Origin: JBOFOR01 sp051654865
GTDB lineage: Bacteria; Bacillota; Clostridia; Peptostreptococcales; Peptostreptococcaceae
Direction: 5' to 3'
Length of the DNA stretch: 58,167 nucleotides
Assembly (NCBI GenBank): GCA_051654865.1
Contig: JBOFYV010000102.1
Coordinates: 1 to 58,167 of the forward strand
Of this stretch, positions 18,198 to 27,159 are shown one piece after another. Position 1 is the stretch's first letter; each line of letters begins with the position of its first letter. The position numbers were made by a program, and so were the translations under genes. The notes under the pieces were generated by a model, which saw only the letters and a program-made list of their open reading frames with translations, did not search any database and was not told the origin of the DNA.

Positions 18198-18752
18198 ATG
18201 ACAGAAAAAGAAAAAATGCTAAAGGGAGAATTATACAGAGGATTTGATGAAGCATTAACTTTAGAAAGAACAAAGGCAAGACGTATAATGCAAGAATTCA
18301 ACAACAGTGACTACCTAGAGGGAGATAAAAGAAATGAATTAATAAAAGAACTATTCGGAAGTGTAGGAGAATCTTTTTACATAGAGCCACCTTTTAGATG
18401 CGATTATGGATACAACATTCACTGGGGAGAAAATTCTTACGCAAACTTTAACCTAACAATACTAGATTGTAATAAAGTAACAATAGGAAAAGACGTACTT
18501 ATAGGACCAAATGTAAATATATTTACAGCTGGTCATCCAATAGATCCGGAGGTTAGAAAATCAGGATTAGAATTTGCTTATGAAATAGAAATAGGTGATG
18601 GAAGCTGGATAGGTGGAGGTACTACTATAAATCCAGGTGTAAAAATAGGTAAAAATGTAGTAATAGGTTCAGGAAGTGTAGTAACCAAAGATATATCAGA
18701 TAACTGCATAGCAGTAGGTAATCCATGTAGAGTAATAAGAAAAGAAGGTTAA
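18198..18752 (+). CDS. Sugar O-acetyltransferase, maltose/galactoside acetyltransferase type
   Basis: This 184-residue protein belongs to the left-handed beta-helix acetyltransferases. The N-terminal Mac domain (KEKMLKGELYRGFDEAL) is followed by hexapeptide repeats (NIHWGENSYANFNLTILDCNK, IGKDVLIGPNVNIFTAGHPID, GDGSWIGGGTTINPGVKIG). The catalytic His is in TAGHP. It closes with GNPCRVIRK. It transfers acetyl from acetyl-CoA to a sugar 6-hydroxyl, thought to be detoxifying. The AGGGAGG ribosome binding site is strong. Confidence 0.93.
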   Translation: MTEKEKMLKGELYRGFDEALTLERTKARRIMQEFNNSDYLEGDKRNELIKELFGSVGESFYIEPPFRCDYGYNIHWGENSYANFNLTILDCNKVTIGKDVLIGPNVNIFTAGHPIDPEVRKSGLEFAYEIEIGDGSWIGGGTTINPGVKIGKNVVIGSGSVVTKDISDNCIAVGNPCRVIRKEG

Positions 18753-18770
18753 TTTATAACCTTCTTTTTA
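18743..18770. terminator. Bidirectional terminator overlapping both convergent stop regions
   Basis: The 9-bp stem agaaggtta / taaccttct is followed by TTTTTA and preceded by an A-rich stretch. It includes the last codons of the acetyltransferase and of the EAL protein on the opposite strand. Confidence 0.8.
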
Positions 18771-21021
18771 TGCTTAATTCTATTAAATCATCTAAACTTA
18801 ACGGTTTAGAGAAATAGTATCCTTGGAAATAATCAATATCAATACTAAGTAGATTGTCAAATTGTTCTTTAGTTTCAACACCTTCTATCACAACATCAGT
18901 GTTTAGTTTCTTTGCAATACTCTTAAGATCTTTAATAATATTATAGTCACATTCACTAGCATCATCTATAAAAATTTTATCGAGTTTTAAAATATTAAAA
19001 TTAAATTGCTTTAAATAGCCAAATGATGAATAACCTGTACCAAAATCATCTAAAGCTAGATAGATACCTAAGTTAGATAAGTGATTTAGATTTTGAACAA
19101 TGGTCTCATTATTCTCTATAAGAACAGACTCTGTAATTTCTATACAAATGTTTTTGGAGTCAATTTTATATTTATTTAAAATACCAATAATATTAACCGC
19201 AAATAAATCATCTAAAAGCTGTATAGGAGAAACATTAATACTAACTTGAATCGGAGTTTTATTATTTACATTAAGTTTATTGTAATTCTTACAGACATCT
19301 TCAAATATCCAATATCCTATCTCTACTATATCACCGGTTTCTTCTGCGTATTTTATAAATTCAACAGGAGATACACATCCTAGTTCTTTATTTTTCCATC
19401 TTATTAAAGCCTCTGCTTTTTTTATAGTTCTATTTTTATCTAGTATTGGTTGATATAAAATAGTAAATTCATTATTTTCTATTGATGTTTTTAAGTTTTG
19501 TTTAATAGATTCTATTCGAGATACCTCATTATATATTTCATCGTTAAAGTATAATAATTTATTGTACCAGTTGTGTCTTTTGCTAATATCTATCATAAAC
19601 TCATTTTTTCTAAGTAGCTTATCTAAAGTATCTCCTTGGCTTGGATATATTGAAACACTACCTGAAAGTTTTAATTTTGTAGAATTATTTATTAGTTTAT
19701 TATTTTCAAAAACATCTAGTACATTTTTCTTATAAAATAAATCTAAGTCTACATCAGAAGTATAATTAGGATATACTAGAACAAACTTATTATGAGAGTA
19801 TTCTGTTAAAATACATTCTCCTTGAATAGAAGAAGATAAAATATTAGAGAAATCTTTTATAACTTTGTCTCCAAAATTATATCCAAATAAGTCTATTAAG
19901 GTTTTTAAATTTTCTATATGTATAAATATTAAAGCAAAAGGAATTTCATCTTTAATTAAATCATTAGTAATTTTAATCAAACTTTTCTTGTTAGGTAAAT
20001 TTGTAAAATCATTATAGTAAATCAAATTATGTATAGTATTGTCAAAGGATTTACTAAGCATTTCAGATAGTATTTCTAATTGTTCTAGTTCTCCTTTATT
20101 AGAAAAATGAGATAAATCCTGCTTATTTCCTAATAAACTTTTAAACTTAATTAAAGATTTCTCAACCGGTTTAAGTAGTTTTTTTATTGAAATTAATACT
20201 AGTCCAATTATAAGTAAAAATATTAATATATATATTAAAACACTAGACTTTAAAAACATTATAGTACTACTAAAGTGAATAGAAGACGATTTATCAAAAA
20301 CTAATGAAATATTATCTATAGTAGTATTATGATATAGTATTTTAGAAAATTCATTTATTGGAGGATAATAACTACCATCTATAATCATATGTGCAGAGAC
20401 ATCTCCTAAAGAGTATCTAGATTCAATATATTTTAATAAATCCTCTATATAAATATCTAAAATAGCAATACCAAGTACTTCATCATTATTATTTAGTATA
20501 AAAGAAACTATAGAAGTAGTGTATTCACCCGTAGTGTAGTCTTTGTGTATAGGAACTGAAAATGGTTCATATTTACTATTTAGCATAGAGTCATGATACC
20601 AAGGTCTATCACTTATATAAAAGTCATTAAATAAAGCTCCATTACTAAATAGATAATTACCTTTAACGCTAATTATATTTATAGTATCAACAAAAGATAA
20701 ATTATGCAGAAAACCTTCAGATAAAGAGATTTCATCTAGCATATTGGACTTATCTTGTTGCGATATGTCATAAAAATCATTATTGTCTTCTAGTATACTA
20801 ATGATTTCTTTATTGTTAGCCACATCATAAGATGCCTTTTTTAATGAATCTGTTATTACAGATATATCATTGTAAATTGCATTAGCTTCAGCATTAAAAA
20901 ATTCTTTTGTATACTTATCGGATATTAACAACAATAGTACAACATTGGCAGTTATTAAAAGTAACATGCTTATTAAGATTATGTAAGTTAATTTTTTGTA
21001 GATTTTCTTAAATGAATTCAA
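18754..21021 (-). CDS. Membrane c-di-GMP phosphodiesterase with Cache-type sensor, degenerate GGDEF and intact EAL
   Basis: This 755-residue protein has a membrane helix near 10-32 and an extracytoplasmic Cache-like sensor (SDRPWYHDSML, EVLGIAILDIYIEDLL). A second helix lies near 255-277, followed by a GGDEF domain and an EAL domain. At the GGDEF motif position the sequence reads SHNKF, so cyclase activity is not expected. The EAL domain keeps AEALIRW, NVSPIQL, EITESV, LDDFGTGYSS, LDKIFID and EGVETKEQ, the residues needed for metal binding and hydrolysis. It should cleave c-di-GMP to pGpG. The degenerate GGDEF may bind GTP as a regulator. It is divergent from the DUF975 gene. Confidence 0.92.
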   Translation of the reverse strand: MNSFKKIYKKLTYIILISMLLLITANVVLLLLISDKYTKEFFNAEANAIYNDISVITDSLKKASYDVANNKEIISILEDNNDFYDISQQDKSNMLDEISLSEGFLHNLSFVDTINIISVKGNYLFSNGALFNDFYISDRPWYHDSMLNSKYEPFSVPIHKDYTTGEYTTSIVSFILNNNDEVLGIAILDIYIEDLLKYIESRYSLGDVSAHMIIDGSYYPPINEFSKILYHNTTIDNISLVFDKSSSIHFSSTIMFLKSSVLIYILIFLLIIGLVLISIKKLLKPVEKSLIKFKSLLGNKQDLSHFSNKGELEQLEILSEMLSKSFDNTIHNLIYYNDFTNLPNKKSLIKITNDLIKDEIPFALIFIHIENLKTLIDLFGYNFGDKVIKDFSNILSSSIQGECILTEYSHNKFVLVYPNYTSDVDLDLFYKKNVLDVFENNKLINNSTKLKLSGSVSIYPSQGDTLDKLLRKNEFMIDISKRHNWYNKLLYFNDEIYNEVSRIESIKQNLKTSIENNEFTILYQPILDKNRTIKKAEALIRWKNKELGCVSPVEFIKYAEETGDIVEIGYWIFEDVCKNYNKLNVNNKTPIQVSINVSPIQLLDDLFAVNIIGILNKYKIDSKNICIEITESVLIENNETIVQNLNHLSNLGIYLALDDFGTGYSSFGYLKQFNFNILKLDKIFIDDASECDYNIIKDLKSIAKKLNTDVVIEGVETKEQFDNLLSIDIDYFQGYYFSKPLSLDDLIELSIKRRL

Positions 21022-21322
21022 AGTTATGTCCCCTTTATTTATGTTTTGGAAAAAAATGACATTAATATTATATCAGATTTATACTTACAATAAACTTATA
21101 TAAGTAATTTTTTTATATATACCCCAAAATAAGCAAATAAAAATAAATATATGCAAGTTTTTGAATTCTTAAATTAATCTTAATAAATTTAGAAAAATAT
21201 TTACAGTCTAGTAATAATATTTAGTTAGTATAGAAAATATATAAATATTTAAGTTATGAATTATTTTATTATAAAACAAACTGTAGTATACTTATATTAA
21301 AATGATATAAAAAGGAGACGTT
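21022..21322. other. AT-rich divergent intergenic region
   Basis: These 301 bp must hold the promoters of the EAL protein (leftward) and the DUF975 protein (rightward). I see a 12-bp palindrome acttatataagt (21094-21105) followed by a T run on the plus strand, and a possible -10 TATACT at 21287-21292. I find no c-di-GMP riboswitch motif and no gene. Confidence 0.5.
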
Positions 21323-21937
21323 ATGTATACAAGAGCAGAATTAAAAAGCAATGCAAAACAACAACTAAAAGGTAAATGGGGGTTAGCAGTACTAACTTGT
21401 TTAGTGTATACGCTAATAATTCAAGGAACATTAGCTTCATCAGGAGGTAGTGCTGTATATGAAGGTGGAGGTATCTATATAGGATTAAACCTATTAGGAT
21501 GGATAATATATGGACCTATATCAGTAGGATTATGTATATTCACACTTAACCTAGTTAAAAATAAAGAAAATGCAAAATTCACAGATCTATTTTCTGGATT
21601 TAAACTTATATTAAAAGCTTTAATAATAACACTTTTATTTAATATAGCAATGTTTATAGGGTATATGTTATTCATAATACCTGGTGTAATAGCAGGATTA
21701 ATGTTCTCACAAGCATATTATGTATTAACAGAAAACCCAGAATTATCAGCTATAGAATGTTTAAAAAGAAGTGCATCTATGATGAAAGGTCACAAGATGG
21801 AGCTATTTGTACTTGGGCTGAGCTTTATAGGATGGCTTATAGTTTGTGTATTAACATTTGGGATAGGATATTTATGGTATACTCCATACTACCAAATGAC
21901 AATGGCAAACTTCTACTTAAACATAAAAGGAGAATAG
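21323..21937 (+). CDS. DUF975 family integral membrane protein
   Basis: This 204-residue protein starts with the DUF975 signature (YTRAELKSNAKQQLKGKWG) followed by about four to five membrane segments. It carries the conserved FSGFK motif in a cytoplasmic loop, then GYMLFIIPGVIAGLMFSQAYYVL and SAIECLKRSASMMKGHK, and ends in YYQMTMANFYLNIKGE. The family is widespread in Firmicutes and its function is unknown. The ribosome binding site AAAGGAGACG is strong. A terminator hairpin follows. Confidence 0.9.
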   Translation: MYTRAELKSNAKQQLKGKWGLAVLTCLVYTLIIQGTLASSGGSAVYEGGGIYIGLNLLGWIIYGPISVGLCIFTLNLVKNKENAKFTDLFSGFKLILKALIITLLFNIAMFIGYMLFIIPGVIAGLMFSQAYYVLTENPELSAIECLKRSASMMKGHKMELFVLGLSFIGWLIVCVLTFGIGYLWYTPYYQMTMANFYLNIKGE

Positions 21938-21943
21938 ATATAA

Positions 21944-21995
21944 AAAAGCTGTATATAGAGATATTAGATTTCTATTATACAGCTCTTATTTTTAT
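21944..21995 (+). terminator. Intrinsic terminator after the DUF975 gene
   Basis: An imperfect stem (gctgtata.tagaga / tttcta.tatacagc) is followed by a T-rich run. A-rich sequence on the left may allow it to work for the convergent UbiA-like gene as well. Confidence 0.6.
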
Positions 21996-22897
21996 TTTGA
22001 TATTAATAAAGTCACAACCAATATTAAAGTAGCATTCCAGTGCAATGTATTAGTATAAGGAATTCCTAATTTACTAAAAGTACTTACACTTTTATTAGCT
22101 TTTAGAGCTATTGGTAAAGTAGCAAAAATAGCTAAAGTAAGTGGTGGATAAAACCCAATAATAACGTACATAGCAGTTAATACATACATACCAAATACTA
22201 AGAATCTGTATAAATAAGTACTATACTTACTTCCTATTCTTACACTCAAAGTGCCTAAGCTAAGATTAGAATCTCTTTGAAAATCTCTCATCTCATTACT
22301 AAGCATTAAAGCAGGAATAAGAAAAGATACAGGTAATGCTAAAAATACAGGATATAAACTTATCTCGTTAGTAAAAGGGAAAGATGCTCCAAGTACCATC
22401 AATGGTCCCATAGCTATAAATGATATAGGTACACCAAGTCCTTTTCTTTTAAATACAAAAGGCTCTCCTGTATATCCATACCCTATAAAAATTCCTATAA
22501 ATCCAATAACTAGCATACGTATATCTGTGATATAAACTAAATAAAGTCCAATCAATGAAGCTAGTCCAAAACAAGATATAGCCCATAAAAAAACGTAGAT
22601 ATCAAAGTAAGTTCTAACAACTCCTAAAAACTTAATCTTTCTGCCACTTGGTCTATAATACCTAAAACTACCTTCAAAATAGTCATTTACTAGATTAGCT
22701 CCAGACTGAGCTAAAAGCCCTGCAATTGTTATTATAGATACTAAAAAAATATGATTTACATTATTTAACTCTAAAGCCCCCATTTTATAGGCTGCAATAA
22801 TACCAAGAGTAGTAGAACCTATAGCTAGGGTTAAAGATAAAGGCCTAAAAGCCTTCCAAGAATCTTGTATAAATTTAGTGATATATTCTTTTGTCAA
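21992..22897 (-). CDS. UbiA/MenA-like membrane prenyltransferase (1)
   Basis: This 301-residue protein has about eight to nine membrane segments and the two acidic motifs of the UbiA family. Motif 1 is ANLVNDYFEG (usually NDxxDxxxD; the second Asp is Glu here). Motif 2 is NEMRDFQRD followed by TLSVRIG, close to the MenA pattern NNxRDxxxDxxxxKxTLxVRLG. MenA attaches a prenyl chain to 1,4-dihydroxy-2-naphthoate, but no menaquinone genes are in view, so the acceptor is open. The in-frame start is TTG, 8 nt after AGGAG; an ATG touching the Shine-Dalgarno is out of frame. It is divergent from the ABC operon at 23081, which encodes a second UbiA-like protein. Confidence 0.85.
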   Translation of the reverse strand: MTKEYITKFIQDSWKAFRPLSLTLAIGSTTLGIIAAYKMGALELNNVNHIFLVSIITIAGLLAQSGANLVNDYFEGSFRYYRPSGRKIKFLGVVRTYFDIYVFLWAISCFGLASLIGLYLVYITDIRMLVIGFIGIFIGYGYTGEPFVFKRKGLGVPISFIAMGPLMVLGASFPFTNEISLYPVFLALPVSFLIPALMLSNEMRDFQRDSNLSLGTLSVRIGSKYSTYLYRFLVFGMYVLTAMYVIIGFYPPLTLAIFATLPIALKANKSVSTFSKLGIPYTNTLHWNATLILVVTLLISK

Positions 22898-23024
22898 TTT
22901 GTCATCTCCTCAAACTTAAATTAAATTGTACTAACTATATAAAATTATAAAGTAAAAATAAAGCTAATTGATATTTAAAAAAATTATATAGCAACAAAAA
23001 AACGAATAGTATGATTTATAACAA

Positions 23025-23058
23025 GTTAATTGATTAACATACTTGGGTTATGTATAAT
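23025..23058 (+). promoter_or_regulatory. Promoter of the ABC/UbiA operon with an operator-like palindrome over the -35
   Basis: TTGATT (23030-23035) and TATAAT (23053-23058) are separated by 17 bp. The palindrome GTTAAT-TG-ATTAAC (23025-23038) covers the -35 box, a position typical of a repressor site. The divergent prenyltransferase gene at 22897 lies close enough to share the control region. Confidence 0.6.
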
Positions 23059-23080
23059 AGGATTTGTCGTTAAATAGGGG

Positions 23081-24166
23081 GTGAGGAATATTAGTTATAT
23101 CAAACTAAACAATATTTCTAAAAAATATAAAAACAATAATAATTTTTCTTTAAGAAACTTCAATCTAGAAATAGATAAGGGAGAATTTATAGTTATATTA
23201 GGCCCAAGTGGAAGTGGAAAATCTACATTATTACAATTAATATGTGGATTTGAACCATTAGATGAAGGAACTATAGAAATAGACAATAAAGACATAAGTA
23301 GTGAATTACCAAAAGACAGAGATGTGTCTATGGTATTCCAAGATTATGCACTATTTCCTCATATGACTGTATACGAAAATATATCATTTGGTATGAAAAT
23401 AAGAAAAAATAACAAAAAAATTATAGAAGAAAAAGTAAAGTGGGCATCAGAAGCTTTAGGACTCACAGAATATATAGATAAAAGGCCAAAAGAATTATCA
23501 GGAGGCCAAAGACAAAGAGTAGCTCTAGCTAGATCTATGGTAAGAGAGCCAAAGCTATTTTTAATGGATGAGCCATTATCAAACTTAGATCTACAACTAA
23601 GATATCATACATGTAATGAAATAACTGCCTTACATGAAAGTATAAATGCTACTACTATATATGTAACACATGACCATACAGAAGCATTATCAATGGCAAG
23701 TAGAATAGTAATAATGAATGAAGGTATTATACAACAAATAGGAACACCTAAAGAAGTCTATGAACAACCAAACAACTTATTTGTAGCTACATTTGTTGGA
23801 AAAAACAGAATGAATATCTTCAAAATACATAAAGACAGCAATTATATATACATAGATGATGAAAAAATAGCACTATCAACTACCTTAAGTAACCTAGAAA
23901 ATAATAAAGAGTACTTATTAGGAATAAGACCTGAAAATATACATATATCAGAAGGTGATAGTGATGTTAAAATAGCGGCTGTAGTTAATAAAATAGAATA
24001 TGTAGGTGGAGAATATATACTTCATATTAAACATAAAAACAATATGTTTACAATAAAAGACACAAAGGATATTAATTATAAAAAGGGTGACAAAATTGAA
24101 CTTGTACTTAATTTAGATAAAGTAAATATATTTGACATTAATACAAAACACAATATAAAAGGATAA
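23081..24166 (+). CDS. ABC importer ATP-binding protein, MalK/PotA type
   Basis: This 361-residue ATPase has Walker A GPSGSGKST, Q-loop MVFQDYALFPHM, signature LSGGQRQRVALARSMV, Walker B LFLMDEPLSNLDL and switch His in YVTHDHTEALS. A C-terminal TOBE-like domain follows (LLGIRPENIHIS), as in MalK-type carbohydrate or polyamine importers. The only standard start, GTG 23081, is embedded in the ribosome binding site AGGGGGTGA. An ATT at 23090 has better spacing. It is the first gene of an operon reaching 29602. Confidence 0.92.
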   Translation: MRNISYIKLNNISKKYKNNNNFSLRNFNLEIDKGEFIVILGPSGSGKSTLLQLICGFEPLDEGTIEIDNKDISSELPKDRDVSMVFQDYALFPHMTVYENISFGMKIRKNNKKIIEEKVKWASEALGLTEYIDKRPKELSGGQRQRVALARSMVREPKLFLMDEPLSNLDLQLRYHTCNEITALHESINATTIYVTHDHTEALSMASRIVIMNEGIIQQIGTPKEVYEQPNNLFVATFVGKNRMNIFKIHKDSNYIYIDDEKIALSTTLSNLENNKEYLLGIRPENIHISEGDSDVKIAAVVNKIEYVGGEYILHIKHKNNMFTIKDTKDINYKKGDKIELVLNLDKVNIFDINTKHNIKG

Positions 24167-24178
24167 GGTGAAATTATA

Positions 24179-25468
24179 ATGAAAATGAAAAAAATAGTGG
24201 GATTAGCACTTGTTGCAACTCTTGCATTAAGTGGATGTACTAAAAAAGAAGAAACTACTAATAGTAGTGGTAAAATAGGTGGAGAGATAACAGTAGTTAC
24301 AGATCGTACAGATGAAGCAGCTCAAAAGCTATTTGATAAAATAGAAGAAGACTTTAAAGCAAAATATCCAGAAGTAACTGATATAAAATGGGAATCATCA
24401 GCAGATTATGATACTCATATAACTACAAGAATGAACACTAAAGAATATGGCGATGTATTATTCGTTCCATTTAGTATGGTAGCAACACCAGAGAATTTAA
24501 GCAACTACTTATTACCATTAGGAGATGTTAAAGAATTAGAAGAAGAATATATGGACGTTACAGAAGCTGATTATGAAGGTGTGGCATATGCATTACCAAC
24601 AAGACTAAACCAGCTAGGAGTAGTATACAATAAAGCTGTACTTAAAGAAGCTGGAGTAACTGAAATACCAACTACAATGGAAGAAATGGAAGCAGCACTT
24701 AACAAAATAAAAGAAAATACAGATGCTACACCATACTACACAAACTATAACTCATTACTTGGAATATGGGGAGGAGCTTTAACATCATTTGGAGGAGAGC
24801 AATACCGTTCAGAAATGTTAAAAGCAGGAACTGCATTTGAAGAAGGACAACCAATAAGAGAAATAATGGACTTTATATACTATATATCATCTAATGGATT
24901 AATAGAAGAAGATCCAATGACAGGAGACCCTGCTCAATCATTCAAGAAATTAGCAGATGGAGAAGTAGCTATGATAGTTGCTGGTTCACAAGAAGTACCT
25001 GTTGTAGAAGGATTAAATCCAGATGAAGATAATATAGCAATAGCGCCATTCCCTGTTAAGCTAGATGGAGAAAATAGTATAGCATACGGTGCAGATTCTA
25101 TAATGGGAATAAACAAAAACAGTGAAAATATAGAAACAGCAAAAGCATTCTTAGAATTCTTTATATCAAATGAAAGTGGATATGCAGCTGAATCATTTGG
25201 TGCATCAACTAACATAGATGGATTTACAGATGAGCAAAAAGAGTTATTCAAAGAAAATAACTTAATATTAACAGTACCAACTGAAACGCCAGAAGATGAT
25301 GCATTATACACAAAAATAGCTAATGAAGTTGGAGTTGGAAGACTTAAAGATACATTACAAAAAGTAGTAAATATAGGATTATACCCAGACCAAAATGAAA
25401 GCTATGAAGAGTTTGTAAAAAGCTTAGAAGATAAGTGGAGCCAAGCTGTAAAAAACAATGAAAAATAA
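24179..25468 (+). CDS. Extracellular solute-binding lipoprotein, family 1 (sugar type)
   Basis: This 429-residue protein has a lipoprotein leader (LVATLALSGC, lipobox Cys about residue 20). The mature protein has family 1 features: FDKIEEDFKAKYPEV, DVLFVPFS, YALPTRLNQLGVVYNKAVLKEAGV, a flexible ligand-site segment rich in Trp/Tyr/Gly (NSLLGIWGGALTSFGGEQY), and AKAFLEFFIS. It should deliver a ligand to the two permeases encoded next. Family membership points to a sugar or sugar-like ligand, but the neighbouring prenyltransferase makes this uncertain. It lies 12 nt after the ATPase gene. Confidence 0.92.
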   Translation: MKMKKIVGLALVATLALSGCTKKEETTNSSGKIGGEITVVTDRTDEAAQKLFDKIEEDFKAKYPEVTDIKWESSADYDTHITTRMNTKEYGDVLFVPFSMVATPENLSNYLLPLGDVKELEEEYMDVTEADYEGVAYALPTRLNQLGVVYNKAVLKEAGVTEIPTTMEEMEAALNKIKENTDATPYYTNYNSLLGIWGGALTSFGGEQYRSEMLKAGTAFEEGQPIREIMDFIYYISSNGLIEEDPMTGDPAQSFKKLADGEVAMIVAGSQEVPVVEGLNPDEDNIAIAPFPVKLDGENSIAYGADSIMGINKNSENIETAKAFLEFFISNESGYAAESFGASTNIDGFTDEQKELFKENNLILTVPTETPEDDALYTKIANEVGVGRLKDTLQKVVNIGLYPDQNESYEEFVKSLEDKWSQAVKNNEK

Positions 25469-26330
25469 TACGATAGCTAAGAAAGAAAGAAGAATTATTT
25501 TTTTCTTTCTTTTTTTTCCTATTTTACTACTTATAACATTTGGATTAGTACCTATACTAAACTTGATTTACTATAGTTTTACCTCATGGAATGGAATTTC
25601 AGAAGTAAAAGAAATAGTAGGATTTGATAATTACAAAAGAATAATAACAGACCCAACTTATATAAAGGTATTTTCAAATAGTATATATTACTTTATAGCA
25701 GGACTTATAGAAATAATAATAGCACTCTATTTTGCGATAGTATTATCGTTAAAGGTTAGAGGAAAAAACTTATTTAAAGCTATAATATTTTTCCCAACTT
25801 TAATAAGTGGAGTAGCTATAGCGATGATGTTTAGAATGTTTTTCTCACCAGAGGGTGCGCTTAACTATTTATTAAGCTTACTTAATTTAGAAGAACATAT
25901 CAGATATTGGCTAGGAGACCCAACAGTGGTTAACTATTCACTAGCGAGCATATCACTATATAGGCATACAGGATTTAGCTTTATTATATACTTTGGTGCA
26001 ATAATGACTATACCTAAAGAATACTTTAAAATAGCCCAACTAGAGGGAGCGAGCTTTATAGAGCAAGTAAGATATGTAATACTTCCTAACATACATACCG
26101 TTATAAAGATAAACTTTATACTACTAACAATAGGAGCTATATCAGTATTTGAAAGTCCGATGATATTAACTAATGGATCTAATGGAACATCAACATTCTT
26201 ACTACAAACTATGAAAACAGCATTTGAAGGTAAGATGTTTGGACTAGCAGCCAGTATGGCTATTGTACTGAGCATAATTATAGGAATACTACTTATATTA
26301 CAAAAGATGGTGTACAAAAATGATAAATAA
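25458..26330 (+). CDS. ABC importer permease (MalF type)
   Basis: This 290-residue permease has six predicted membrane segments (FFFLFFPILLLITFGLVPIL, FSNSIYYFIAGLIEIIIALYFAI and others). The EAA-loop near residue 190 reads YFKIAQLEGASFIEQVRYVILPNI, with the conserved EGAS....F..I.LP pattern that docks on the ATPase. Its start overlaps the binding protein stop by 11 nt, so translation is coupled. It forms a heterodimer with the next permease. Confidence 0.92.
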   Translation: MKNNTIAKKERRIIFFFLFFPILLLITFGLVPILNLIYYSFTSWNGISEVKEIVGFDNYKRIITDPTYIKVFSNSIYYFIAGLIEIIIALYFAIVLSLKVRGKNLFKAIIFFPTLISGVAIAMMFRMFFSPEGALNYLLSLLNLEEHIRYWLGDPTVVNYSLASISLYRHTGFSFIIYFGAIMTIPKEYFKIAQLEGASFIEQVRYVILPNIHTVIKINFILLTIGAISVFESPMILTNGSNGTSTFLLQTMKTAFEGKMFGLAASMAIVLSIIIGILLILQKMVYKNDK

Positions 26331-27159
26331 TAAAACAAAAACAATACTTAAAAACATATTAATCTATGGAAGCTTAATTTTATGGTCACTTATTATAATT
26401 ATTCCTCTTGTTACTATATTTTTTGGTTCATTTAAAACATTCAATGAATTTACAGCAACAAATGGAATAACACCGCCAGTAGATTTTTTTAACTTAGATA
26501 ACTACAAAAAGGCATTATTTGAAGGTAAGATGCTACTTGGATTTTTTAATACATTCATACTCGTACTAGCAGGAGTGGTAGGAAGTGTAATAATCGGATC
26601 AACCGTAGCTTATGTACTTAATAGATTTGAATTTAAACTAAAGGGGCTTATCATACTTATATACTTCATAGTATCTATAGTACCAGCGGAAATAGCACAA
26701 GTATCAACATTTAAATTAATAGACACTCTAGGACTTTATAACACAAGACTAGCACCTATTTTAATATATATAGGTGCAGATGTTTTAATGATTTATATGT
26801 ATATGCAAGCATTAGAAAAAGTACCAAGAGAACTTGATAAAGCAGCAATGCTAGAAGGTGCAAGTTATTTTCAAATATATAAAAACATAATATTTCCATT
26901 ATTAAAACCAATAACAGCTAGTGTAGTTATGATAAAGATGGTATCTATATATAATGACTTTTATATACCATTTTTATATATGCCAGGTGAAGAGTTAAAA
27001 ACTATCTCAACTACAATATATAAATTCATTGGACCGTATGAGATACAATGGAATGTAATATGTGCAGCTATAGTTTTAAGTATAATACCGATGATAATAT
27101 TTTTCTTAAGCCTACAAAAGTACATATATAACGGAATAACATCAGGGAGTATAAAATAA
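26320..27159 (+). CDS. ABC importer permease (MalG type)
   Basis: This 279-residue permease has six membrane segments and an EAA loop (PRELDKAAMLEGASYFQIYKNIIFPLLKP). The N-terminal ILIYGSLILWSLIIIIPLVTIFFGSFKTFNEF and the mid-part FIVSIVPAEIAQVSTFKLIDTLGLYNTR are typical of the MalG group. The gene overlaps the previous permease by 11 nt. Its stop shares a base with the start of the next gene (TAATG), coupling the transporter to the prenyltransferase. Confidence 0.92.
   Translation: MINNKTKTILKNILIYGSLILWSLIIIIPLVTIFFGSFKTFNEFTATNGITPPVDFFNLDNYKKALFEGKMLLGFFNTFILVLAGVVGSVIIGSTVAYVLNRFEFKLKGLIILIYFIVSIVPAEIAQVSTFKLIDTLGLYNTRLAPILIYIGADVLMIYMYMQALEKVPRELDKAAMLEGASYFQIYKNIIFPLLKPITASVVMIKMVSIYNDFYIPFLYMPGEELKTISTTIYKFIGPYEIQWNVICAAIVLSIIPMIIFFLSLQKYIYNGITSGSIK

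Noticed and set aside
21022..21322. c-di-GMP riboswitch upstream of the EAL or DUF975 gene
   Set aside because: The conserved aptamer sequence blocks are absent; only short AT-rich palindromes are present.
22897..22910. Three-codon upstream frame (ATG ACA AAT TGA) at the first UbiA-like gene
   Set aside because: The ATG directly touches the Shine-Dalgarno, too close for initiation; the TTG 8 nt away is the natural start.
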